Shown in pieces: positions 1 through 12,730 of a stretch of 64,000 nt of DNA. The stretch's first letter is position 1. The number at the start of each line of letters is the position of its first letter. This DNA comes from Bimastos eiseni. Taxonomy: Eukaryota > Annelida > Clitellata > Crassiclitellata > Lumbricidae. The notes beneath the pieces are model-generated. The model had not been told where the DNA came from. It did no database searches and saw nothing but the letters and a program-made list of their open reading frames with translations. The translations under genes were made by a program, and so were the position numbers. The DNA lies in the NCBI GenBank assembly GCA_959347315.1, contig OY365815.1, forward strand, positions 15,588,323 to 15,652,322, written 5' to 3'.

Positions 1-396
1 GCAGTAAAAACACGAAGGGAAATAAATTCGCCAGACGATAAGTACAGTTACTTCCATGATCGACTGAGAGATATCAGAACTAGAACATCATGTTCTACAT
101 GCCTGGGTCTTAGAATCCAATAAAGGTGCTCTGTTAATAACTGTTCGCATGACATCGCACTTCATTGGTATAATATCGCAATAACACATCAAATCACTGT
201 GATGCTTTCCGTTATATGGTTTAACAATTATTGCATCCACAGTTGTATGTTGCAAAGCATTATTGTCATGTTATAACATTATCATGTTATGCTATATAGA
301 TCGGTTATGTTGTCCTATGGTGTTGCGTTTCCCTATATGTTACTTCATGATAAGTGACATGCTAAGTGGTTAGAAGATGCCTGGTTACGTTTGTAG

Positions 397-565
397 AGAG
401 CTGATAAGCGCAGGATCTCATCTGGCCTACGACACAGGGTCAACAACGACATTTCGGAAGAGAGCGATCCAAAGGCGGAAGTTGATGACAACGAGGAGGA
501 AGTGGATGACGACGAAGAAGATGACGATGATCTTCAGTCAAGAGAACAACTGAGCAGAGATTACG
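397..565 (+). CDS. Metalloproteinase exon: acidic prodomain linker (tentative)
   Basis: Acceptor TTTGTAG, donor G|gtagtt. Encodes a basic start ([14 protein letters not shown]) and then a long Asp/Glu run ([13 protein letters not shown]). It ends in phase 1, which matches the phase of the exon at 3713. Linkage to the protease is inferred from phase and order only; no family motif is present. Confidence 0.5.
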
Positions 566-3500
566 GTAGTTAATAATGAAATACAAACCCTCTGCACTAT
601 TGTAAAGTAAGGGTCTTACGAAGCGCATACGGTAGACCTATAGTCGCTCTTTTGGGACACGGTTGTTGATTGATTAGAGCGCCTTGCAACTTTGTATGTG
701 TGAGGGTTCGAGTCTTCGGTTGCTGTGTTGTAATTCAGTTGCTCATAATTTACTCAGCGAAATCTATTAATACACTTGATCGATTGATAATGGGAATACA
801 ATTGATCGATTGATAACGGCGCTCATTAAATACGCAATAGTAATAATTTTCATCGGCCTTGGACAATGGACGAATATGAAGGTCCAAGACAGAGAGCAGA
901 CCTTGGAATAACGATAACTTTTCACAAGTTTCCAGATCTACCTATAATAGGCCCACATAAGATTCCTTGCTCAAAATCTAATATATTGCCATATATACCA
1001 AGGGCCAAGGACTCTTATATTTTATATTGGCCCATTGATTTTGGGCCAACGTGCGACATCTGTCGCTTATCGTCGCATTCACCGAGTTTTGATGGTCAAA
1101 ACATTTAACGCCGCAGAAGTTATAAAAAGCAAATTCATGAAGTCACATTTCAAATAGCTGCAATAAAAGACACTTCATAATTATAATTATTATTGAGAAA
1201 AGAAACTGGAAATTATCGCAAATGGAAGTCACTTTGAAGTCATCTAGCAAGCTGTCGATTAAATTGGTGAATAAAAATGTTTAGCGATTAGTCATTTTAT
1301 GATATCATTTGTAACAAAATAAACATGGGCAAGGTGTCCATGACAGACATCCCATACCATCTCATCTCGCCCAAAGGCAGAATCATCGCTACCAACCACA
1401 AACCTGTTCCTATAGAACTACAGTATAACACAGAGAGGATATAATTACGCGTTACGACGGGTATATATCCTTATAAAAAACAACAGCATACTAGATTCTC
1501 CTGCTGCAGGAGGTGGGTTCTAGTGGTTGGCACCTCACGGACATACATTGTGACCCAGTCTAAAGTCAACCAGCATTGTGTCTTCTCATATCTCGCATCT
1601 TCAGCTATAGGAACAGACTTCTTCAGCTGTAGGCATATACACGACCTGCTGCATTTAGCACAGTTCAGCAAACATCTTCGAAATGTCTGGAAATACACTT
1701 AAATATAGAGGTGAGCTAGATATGCATGCAAAAAAGGAAAAGGAGGAAGAGGGAAGAAGCAGAAGAGGAACTGAAAGAGATGACAACTTAAGACAACTTA
1801 AGAGGCAGTTAAGGCCCTATGGGTATGAGGTGTTAGCATCTTCCATTATGGGGTCGGCAGGTGTAACCATTAAAGCCGAGGTTGAAATTGAACTGAAAGA
1901 ATGTTTAAAACTGAAGTGTGGGTAGACTTCAGCCTAAAATAAGGCAAGGAATACCAACCGTATCATCATCAAGTAGGATTATGCGATGATGAATTTCACT
2001 ACGTGCCCTACACTACCAAGGTAGGTCTTACCCGTACGAACAAGCCGTTGGTAAGAAAACAGAGAGAGTATACAAAAGGGCTTCCTTTCTTCAGCACTTA
2101 TTGCAGTATTAGCTGGACTCATAGATCTCGAGACATCAACCAATGGAGGCCCGAAGGCCATCACAACACAGCATGCCACCTTCAAGGAAACTATACAGAA
2201 AAAGAACGGAACTTACACATATCAGAATATTACTACCGGATAAGTATAGTGGAACATTAACTTAATAACAATGCAGATATCTTATCAGATATACTATAGA
2301 TACATTAAAATTATTTAAATAAATATAACAAGTAACTTAATTACACGTTGCCATTGTATAATGACGTCAAATTATGCTTCTAAAGAAATGACGTCATAAT
2401 GCTTACTGCGCTCTTTAGACATTAGAGACAGATAAACAGGCCTCTGTGTTAAATAGAACGGCCCTAACTGGGACATTAAAACTTCGCTATATAAATATCG
2501 AACAGACCAAAATCACGAACGAATGCAATAAAGGAATGCACGCCATAAAACTGTCTTACTTTTTATGTAATAGGCCTACCTCTTTACAAAATAATTTTCA
2601 TAATCACGTCACAATTTCTGTCTTACTCTACGAGTAATTTTTTCCATTTCGAATCTGCTCGGTAACTTCTTTGACATTTATCGTCGTCTCTTACATCTTT
2701 TTGTTGTAATTTTCGGTATCTTTCGTCGTCTTTTTTGTCGTCTTCTTCGTCTGCAGTTCTCGGCATAAATCGAATGAGTCCAGACTGTTAAGAGAACAAA
2801 GGAAATTGCGCTGATGTCATATTTCTGAAATGTGACATCAAACGATTGATGAAGTCAAATAGCAACGGGTGCAGTAATCTTTCGTGAAACTTCAATTAGT
2901 GTGGCTATTATTCTTAGAAGAAGAAAAGCGAACCCGTAAGCTAGTCTGAGAGAAAGCCATAGGCATGAAGTGTTAGCTACTTCAGTTCCTAGCCTCGGCA
3001 TATTGAGGTGGGTGGCCAATCCTTTCCCTTACTGTCTCATCTTCCCACCGACAGTGTACGGTCAGTGTACTCATCATAGTTGAGTGGGCTATAGGGTCGT
3101 AAATGGCACAGTAAATTCTACACAGTTTTCTACCCTGGGGAGGGGGCTTGAATTCCGATCTCTCGTTTGATAGAGCATATAATGTAAAGCGACTCGTCAC
3201 TCGGAAATCCTCTGACAGATTTTCTCTATGCATATTTGCTTAGAACGTAATTATTATGACGCTGCGGAAACGACGACGATGATAATAATTACGATGTCGT
3301 TGTTCACGAAGAGGGAGAGAAGAAGAGGAATCTCGATGATGGTGATGATGATAACAATGATGATACTGTTTGACTACGGCGCTGATGTTGTCGACAATGA
3401 TGATGATGAGTGATTAACAGACTGACATAAGTGACGACGATTACAACAACAACGATGAGAATGATCAGAAAACCATGGTGACGACTAAAACGACGACGCA

Positions 3501-6500
3501 GATGATGATGACTTTTGTTGTTATGTTGCGCCAGTAGACAGACGCTGCCAATATAGAAACAGCGTTATTGCATTAATTGTTCTGTCGACCTAATTGCTGT
3601 TTGATTGTTTGTCCCATTCATACTCCGACCACCGATACATAAAACACACATAAAACACACGTGCACACATACTAACACACACGCATACAAACACACTCAT
3701 ACACACACATAGTTCACGTTGCTCGTTCGACAAATGCCTTCGTGCGTCGCTTACGTCGCCCTGTGACGTCATCCACTGGTCCTCTGAGGGTCGTTGTCGA
3801 TACGCTGGTGGTCGTTGACAACGAGCTGTACAGAAGAGCGCTGCAACGTCAGAAGAACGATGCCAACGATGCCGTTCAGGATATCAAGAAGTACTACAGC
3901 TACGTCATTGCCCTGGTCAGTCAATAGAGAGCCATCATGTTGCCCCGAGAAAACCCAACCATGGACGGCTTTATAATGGCTACGCTCTTAAAAACAGAGG
4001 CCCGTGTCTCGACCCAAGCAATTTGTTTAGTAAAGCTTCCTTTGTGCGCGCTTATTGAGGTTAAATAAACGAGTATTGTTTTGTATCCCCGTTCGTATAA
4101 TCCATAGGGGCCTACGCTCGAATACATTTCCGCATCCAAACCACAGTTCGTCAGTCTATTGATTAAGTAAATAAGCAATTTCATGTACAATCAAACATTT
4201 AACACATACTGTACACATTACAAAAGCTTAGCAGTAGAAAGTTAGTTAAAGAGAAGAGATGAATCCCAGAAGCGATTCATACTCGTCTATAGCATCCGTA
4301 TGATAAATCCACAGCGGGTAAAGTCATACTAACTCGGGAGACGACCTTATGGCGAGTAGGGCTGCCGCTAACGAGTAGTTTTGAAGTCGAGTACTCGGTC
4401 GAGTAGCTTAACCAGTATTCGAATACTCGTTTATGCCGGAAGTGCTTCATACAAGCTGCATGGCTTCTACTATAGACTATAGATAGACTGAGTAGACCAT
4501 TGCATAGGCTCTAACTAAAGCTCTGCCACACTAATAAATTTAAATCTCCAATGTAACAACTAATAAGTTACCGAATAACCAAAGAAACAGATTTTTAGCT
4601 TTTTGTACACAGCAAGAAATGAAATTATGGGCTACAGAAAGCCGTCTGGCAGCCAACAGTCTGCCTCACGGTTAAGAGTGAGGCCTGCAACAGATAACAT
4701 GCGATTTTCCGACCTGAAGTGGAAGCATGCGAGTACTCGAGAACAAATAATTACTCGAGTGACTTTTGGAGTTGAGTACTAACGTTGAGCTAGTTGGTGC
4801 AGCTGGTAAGCCGAGGCATTACTCGGCGGAAGCAAAGGTCCTAGAATGCGATCGGGGTTTGTTAGAATTGATGCGAAGTGGGCATCAGCACAATCACATA
4901 TATCATTAAAATTAATGAATTCCGATCACAAGAGATTGCAATTCTAATCTCAATGAGGTTCAGTTCGTTGAATCCCTTCAGAGGTTTAGATCTGATCAAA
5001 AGTAATGATTTATCTAGCGCTGTCATAATAGTCAAAAGACATCAACTGATGGATGATTGGTTCAAGTTACATGTAAGCCAGAGTTAAACAAATCTTAATC
5101 CGTTGAATAAATTCCAATTGATTTCATCTGTGTAGGAGAAATCACAAGTCAGGCTACGCTAAGTGAGCAAGTTAAACAGATGAGACAGGAACTAAAACTT
5201 GCAAAAGCGTTAAAAATCAAATCGTATTGTAAGCTAATAACATGGATGTATCGAGATTTCTCCAGCGCTCAAAAAGCTAAGTCCTGAGAATCAGCTTATT
5301 TTAGGTTCAGCCAATGTGCCGCATTGAGATGCAAATTCAAAAGAGTGGATCAACCACTGGGAAAACTCAAAAACACGGCACCAACCTTCTGACGATTGAC
5401 GTCCTTTTCATAGGCTTCTCGTTTTGTTGTGCAATCAATATTTGCCTGGTAATTAGGCATAAATGTTGCTTTTAAAATACTTTATCGACTAGCTGCTTTG
5501 TTTTCCTGTCGCTTTTATGGTACTCTTGCCGCTAATGCTGTAAATTATAGAATATACCAATACAATTTATTGTTTTACGTAGACTACTTTCACAAGCTTT
5601 GAGAAGTCAAATGTAAAGTTGATGTCCTAGTTTAATTAACTAAACGGTTATAGCGGTTTTCATTTTGAACACATACTATGTGGGTTAAAACCATCTGGAA
5701 CCATCCTTCTGATAATTAATCTGATGAAACATTTAATACCATTTAGCCAATAAGAGTTCGGTAAACAATGGTAGAAGAATGCGATCGATAAAACCATAGC
5801 TGTTAACAAAGGCCATACCTTGTCTAATTAAATGTCCTTCATTTATTTGATAGATCTTCGCATTTTAGTTATAATATTGTGCTTTTTCTTACATTCAGGT
5901 AGACTCAAGATATTCACAGATCCAGGACAGCGAACTCAGCATCCGAATACGCTTAGCTGGCATTTTTATAGCTCAGGTACTAGCACCTCACAGACTTTTA
6001 TTAAATAGCTTCCGTACGCAAGCCATAAAATATATAGAATCGCACGAATTTGCTTCAACAACATAATAGCCGCGACTAAATTCATTTCCAAAGAATATCA
6101 TATATGGCCTATCGGGTGAGATACTTTGAACGCTTAGAAACGACGAGGCGCCATTTGAGATGGTCATGCACGGATTGCACTAACCCGAGGTACAGATCTT
6201 TTCAATATTTGGTTTCATTTATTTATTTAATCATTTATTTGTTCATTTTAAAACATCTTGTGCGCTCAAGATGAGCGAGTGCAACTAGGCTGTTCGTTCG
6301 AATGGCGTCATGAAGTTCTGACCGACAATAATTGACTATATTTGGTTTTGCAGCATTGCATATTATGATTGTATGAGGCAGTTATCCTAAGGTGCTTCCG
6401 ACACCACGAGACATTATCCTTGCAATACGAACAACTTTATTAGAAAAGCCTGCCACCTAATAATATCTGCTAGAAGTCATAATATTACCAATAAGCATTC

Positions 6501-9500
6501 GGTCAATATTGAGAGATGCGGCCCATAAAAGCACCTTACGATATTAACCTCCCATCGTCAACGTGTTTATGCTGGTCATTAATATTCGTGTTAGGTATTT
6601 GCTTCCATTATTGCTCTTGTAATGCCTTTCCGATTGTAAGACACACGCACACGCATGCACGCACGTGTCACACATACAGACATTTTTGTTTAATTTCTGT
6701 TTACTCCACTCGGAGCAATCTGCACGCTCTCCCATTTGGTCTTAATCATACATTTGGATACTATTCCGTTGTAAGTTGTAACTACTGATGTCGTGTTAAA
6801 AATATGTAGACTTCTTTGTTTACAAATCTTTTGAGCCGATTTTCCTTGAATAATATGGTTTGGCCAAAGAGGTGTGAACACACAGCAAAGGCATCTATGA
6901 AAATTTAACAGCGATGTCTACGTATTGTCGATGTATTAGCCGGACGTCAAAGTGAAATGTTGAGACTGTCTACGCTTCTAGATTTGTTAAGAGAGTAGCT
7001 TAGGTTGCTGGTTGGCTACTTAAATAATCAGTCAATTTACATCTATAATATGAATGAAACGTTCAACAGCAAACAAATAGTGCTGATAATTGTTGATTTG
7101 GTCTTTAGTATAATTAAGGATCCTCCTGAACTTCCTTAATCCGCAATTCCTAGTTGGCTAGAGCGTGCTTTGTTGAACAATCGTCTTATAATAATTAATG
7201 AGGGCGATGAGATACTGATTCTTGAAATTATCCATTTATCCATTTGTCTATTATTTTTTTATTTATTGCATGTGATAGCCTACACGAGTCAGGGAGTAAA
7301 TACGATGGAAGGTTAGCCGCGAAAAGGCCTTGGGTTGTTAAATGGAGTGCTTGAGACATCACTTGGAGAGGAAGGGGCACACGCCCCAGTGGTTCAAATT
7401 ATGAACTGACCTTTCACCGCTGGTCCTATTTTCAGGGCCGGTCTGATTCTCCATGGTCCGAGAAACACATTCGTCAGTTCAAGCACAGCATGGCCCTTGA
7501 CCCCAATGTAGGTTTGGAAAAGTTCCAGGAGTGGCTGAAGGAGGAGCATGGAAAGCTTCCAAAGTTCGATCACGCCATGGCTTTCACTGGGTTAGTATGC
7601 GAATATCTTTAGACCACCAACCAAAAGGTATGCCTACTGTGCTCTAATGCTTTGTAACGTATAGGACTATAAGACCTGCGATGTTATTTTTCTAGGAAGC
7701 GCTAAACTTATAACGTGGATCCAACGACTGGCCAATCAGAGGACTGCTTTATCTCCATGGATTCAGTTCTATTAATGCTCCTGTAACTATGATTGGCTAA
7801 AGCGTCCCTTTTTTAATTACCCGAAGTTAAGTGAAATTTGATGTAGACAAATGCATATAACTATGCGTTCATATGCTATTTGTTTCTTCTTGTCCTCAAG
7901 TTATACCTTATTTAGCCTACTAGATAAAGCCATTGACCTTATTCCTCTCCGTCAAACTGCCAGGTATAAAGAGGGTGGCCCCGCCTACACGATTTAGGTC
8001 GTTCTTGGGAATTATCCTCTTTGTTGATCTTAGTTGTTTTTTTTAAATTCTACTTGACTGTTAAAATTAATGAGGTCACTAAAAAGAACTTGTCATTCTT
8101 GTCATTGTTATCACAGTCATTGCTGTTGACAGGTATACTTTGACAACGACCGCTGGAAAGCACACTTCCGGTCAGTGATTTCGATTCCTTGACCTCTTTA
8201 TCCTCTTCTGCCCTTCCCTTGTGCATGTATGGATTATTTGCATTTATATTCCTCTTGTCCAAATCGATATTAGTCGTGCTTCCATTTAATGTCGATGCCC
8301 TAGAATTTGGAACTCTATCTCCGCTCCTGCGCCTTGTCCTGACATCTACTCGCCTAAAGTAAGCTTATAATATATCTGTGAATTTTGGTGTCAGACGGTT
8401 TCCCTGAACCGTGGCTTCTACTTTTGTATATGTTTCTTATTCCTGATCGTTTACACCCGATTCCACTCATTCCAGTCAAAGTTGGTATCCATCGTAATTC
8501 ACAGTTAGGCCTATACGCTGTGTGACTAATGTAGTAATTGTGTTTTTCGGATTATCAAATGAACATTAAGAAATTAAATGAAAATGGAATGTCTGTACAT
8601 GATATTGTATGCACATGTGTGTACATATGTATTATTGTATATACATGTATGCATCACTGCGTTGCATGTATGTGTATGCATCAATGTATACGTATCTATA
8701 CCTGCCCAGTCTCCATGCATCTATGTAGGCGTGTATCCTATGGCGTATACTCTCAACGTCGATTCCGTCATTGATAGATAGCATCACGCAAACAGTGCTT
8801 TCTTGATAAGACGGCATCGGTGACTGTTGTCTCGTCATCTTCAGCAACCATCGCAGCCACGTTAAGGATCTTTCACTGTGTCGCAGATGATGGGACGATG
8901 TCAGGCAAATCAACTCAATGCCTAGTCTGCGATATATCAGAAGCGAAGCTGTTGCTAAACTGGTCCTGTTTCACGCCATTTACATCCATTCATATATCAT
9001 TCGCATGGACATTCACAAGCATATGGGCTGCCCACACGTAAGATGGGAGATATTTCGCGGACACTTACAAACTGGCGAGATATAAATGTTTCTACTTCAG
9101 TTCACCGCCCGTTGCCCAGTGCGATAGCATAAATTATGTTTTAATCACAGAAAACGGTTTATGAATTTTGTCAAAAGCGTTAAGGGACACTATAGGCAAA
9201 GAAATTCAGGGACCCTATAGGCAAAGAAATTCAGGGACCCTATAGGTAAAGAAATTCAGGGACCCTATAGGTAAAGAAATTCAGGGACCCTATAGGCAAA
9301 GAAATTCAGGCGCCCTAAGGCAGAGCTTCTTCAACGGAAGTGCGCGCGTTAAAGCAATTATTTGTAAAGTGATATTTAGATACTTGAAGTTTAATCTGTT
9401 GTTGTTGTTGTTGTTGTTAAGTGTCAGTATTATTATATCTAACAAGGCATAAATCACAAACTTTGTGTAACTGATAAGTTAATTGCGGATCATCCCAGGC

Positions 9501-12500
9501 CGCTAAAAGCGCTGGGCCCCTGGGAAGAAGTCTTTTTGCGCCCCTCTCGGCGTACCTGACAACTGCTACTAATGCTACTGCTAGTGATGCTAATGATGAT
9601 GATGATGATGATGATGATGACGACGACGATGACGATGATGATAACGACGACAACGATGATGATGATGACGACGCTAATGCTGATGGTGATGATGACGACG
9701 CTAATGCTGATGGTGATGATGACGACGACGATTATGATGATGATGACGAGTCGAATGTTTCTATTTGTGTGTGTGATAGGAATGGCGTACATCGCAACAA
9801 TTTGCAAGACTGCGGATGGATACGCCTGTTCTATAATACAGGAAGATGGCGGACTATCATCAGTCAGCACAGCCATCCATGAACTAGGACACAGGTTAGT
9901 TGCAAATCAGATTTTTACTTCTATGGCGTTATTCTATTCTATTTACCGATTTATTAAGTGCCTCTCACAGTACAACCTAATCAGAGGCGCTCCCAGTGCG
10001 AAATATCCCTAGAGACTGTTCCGCAGCAAAGGGCCAACAGAGGCAACATGGCGCAATTACTAGGACGCATATCTGTAACCGTGATTGAACTCAATTCGAG
10101 ACCCGTATCCCCGTAAGGTTGACTAGTCCTTCTTTCGCTAGGCGGCGACGTCTGTTAAAATGAGATGTTTAACGTAACGAGTGCCTTGCATGGCTCAAAC
10201 AATATTTCCTTCTGGCTACAATATTACATTCAAATACGTTCGACCTATCCTACAATTAAAATAATTCTAATAACGAGTAAATTAAATGGCGTTTACAGTC
10301 ACATGTTTAATTACATATTGCATAATTACGCATTTAATAATGACAATATAATCGTCGTATGGATTGCCCAGTTCCGATTTTTCAAGTCGCATCGTTTGCT
10401 GTGCAGGTGTGTGAAGATCTTTGTGCATATATTTTTATGCAAATAGGACCATGTTTTCTTAGCTGGGTTTAAATTCAATTGTAGCCTTGGGGCAAAACAT
10501 GACGGTGAGGGTTCGAACGGAGCGTGTCCGGCGACGCATAATTACATCATGGCGCCAGGAAACTCAGCTGAAACGGAATTCCTCAAGAACTTCTTTCTAT
10601 TTTCTCCGTGTTCCATTCGCGAGTTCAAGTCTGTTCTTGGGTAAGCTCTTTAAATTTTTTAAATTCAATTCTTTTTTAACTTTCCTGTCTATTTTTCTTA
10701 TTCTTTCCTGTCCTGCAATTTTCTTCCTGTCTAATTATAATCATACCCTTTCTACTCTAGTTAAACATAACCATCCACCCCAAATACTTATACTATCTTA
10801 CTCTCCCAATTCTACCATGCCATGATATAGAATTTTATTGCTTTTCATTATTAGCATACCCCGGACTATTTTAACATACATATCCACCTTACCCTATACA
10901 TTGCCCTACCTTTTCCCACCCAATCCTATACTAAAGTTAGGTTCTGTTGGTGGATTGTAGCTCTGAGGACGGAGAGTGTCTGTTCGATAGCGTTGCTGAT
11001 AAGATAACAGTTCTTCCTGGTCAGATCATCTCACCTGAAGATCAATGCAAAGACGTTTTCGGTCAGGACTCCGGTCTCTGTGACGTAAGCCTCTTCAAGC
11101 ACGTCTTCACCTAGTACCTTCTATGAACACTTCAGTGTGCTCATTTAAAGTATGTTTATCCCAGCGCGCAAAGAATCAGGGCGGATATATGATCGTCGTT
11201 GACATACTTGGCCTACCTTTCTTTACACTATACAAGAGTAGGTTACTTTAATATCTATAATCTATGACTTTTAAGGACAGTTGAAGGTCATTGCCAATGT
11301 CAGTAAACGGTAATCGCAATATTCCTCGGACAGAACATTACATTACCTTACCCTACTTTACTTTGTTTTACATTAGCCTACTGTACTTCATCTTGTCAGA
11401 CTCTACTGTACCTTACTTTGCCCTACCATACTTTATTTCGTGTTACCATACTTTTCTTTACTTTACATAACCATATTTTACTTGATCTTACTTTGCTTTA
11501 CTTTGCCCTACCACGCTTTACCACGCTTTTCGTCTTACCATATTTTTTTACTTTACCTTACCCTACTTTACTTAATCTTACTATACCTTACTTTACCCTA
11601 CTTTGCCCTACCATACTTTAGTTCGTCTTACCATACTTTTCTCATTTTTACCTCACCCTATACTTTACTTAATCTTACTCTACTTTACCCTACATTGCCC
11701 TACCATGCATTACTTCGTCTTACCATACTTTACTTTACCATACTTTACTTCATCCTAACATACCTTACCTTGTTTTATGACACACTGTGCTTTCCTTTCG
11801 TTGCCCTTACGTTGCCTTACCAAACCTTACCATCTCCCATCTATATTATCTGATCTCATCAATAGGCTGCTCTTGCATGACCTCATCTTGCCCTACCTGT
11901 GTCCAGGTGCCTGAGATGCAGTCTTCGGATGAGGTCTGCACTCGTCTTTGGTGTGTAAAGCCAGGCAAATCTGAGAGCTGCGTCACACGCGGCCACCTGA
12001 CACCCGTACTTGGAACTCCGTGTGCTGAAGGAAAGGTTAGCTCACTAACGATGGCTAACAATGAACCGATGACTACCAGAGTCTACCTTGTAGAGGTCTG
12101 GGGTAGAGCGTTTTGGCTACCCGACCCGTATCCGTAACACAGGACCGTTACCCGGATATACCCGTACCCGTGATTACTCTATCCGTACTTGACCCGATCC
12201 TTAAAATACGTGTCCGTACCCAACCCAACCCGTATTGCGGGTACGGGTAACCCGCGGTATGGGTATACCCGCAGACCTCTAGTACCTTGTCCTATCTTTT
12301 CTAACTTAAGCTACTTTACATTAACGTAACTACGCAATTTTACCCGACCTTCCTTACTTCACCTTACCCAGGTCCGCCGACAGAAACTCTGGGCCTCTAA
12401 GAAGAGAACTTTCGGCTTCCTATACATAAACTATATATATATATATATATATAGGATAGTGAAGATAGTGAAAATAAGGTGGGTTATATTAAAGTGATCC

Positions 12501-12699
12501 AGATAAGACAAGGTGATTTTCGAATGTGTGGTAAGTTCAAGCCTGCCGAGAGTGGGGCAGAGGACAATGCCCAAGGGCACTTGCAATTATTGAGTACCGG
12601 GCCTTCAATCAGGCACCTATGCAAAATATTATTATTATCAGTTAAGCAAAGGTAATGATTTATGCCTCGTTAAATATTACGTTATTGATATTTAATTAC

Positions 12700-12730
<31 letters not shown>

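Noticed and set aside
660..735. tRNA gene candidate (GATTAGAGCGCCTTGC...GGTTCGAGTC)
   Set aside because: A- and B-box-like words are present but no acceptor stem pairs; more likely a SINE trace.
1683..1925. 80-codon plus ORF ([18 protein letters not shown]...)
   Set aside because: No compatible splice sites, no family similarity, and its 3' part resembles a sequence near 2960, suggesting a repeat.
9490..10012. ORFs across the (GAT)n array
   Set aside because: Microsatellite translation; the genuine exon is only 9780-9894.
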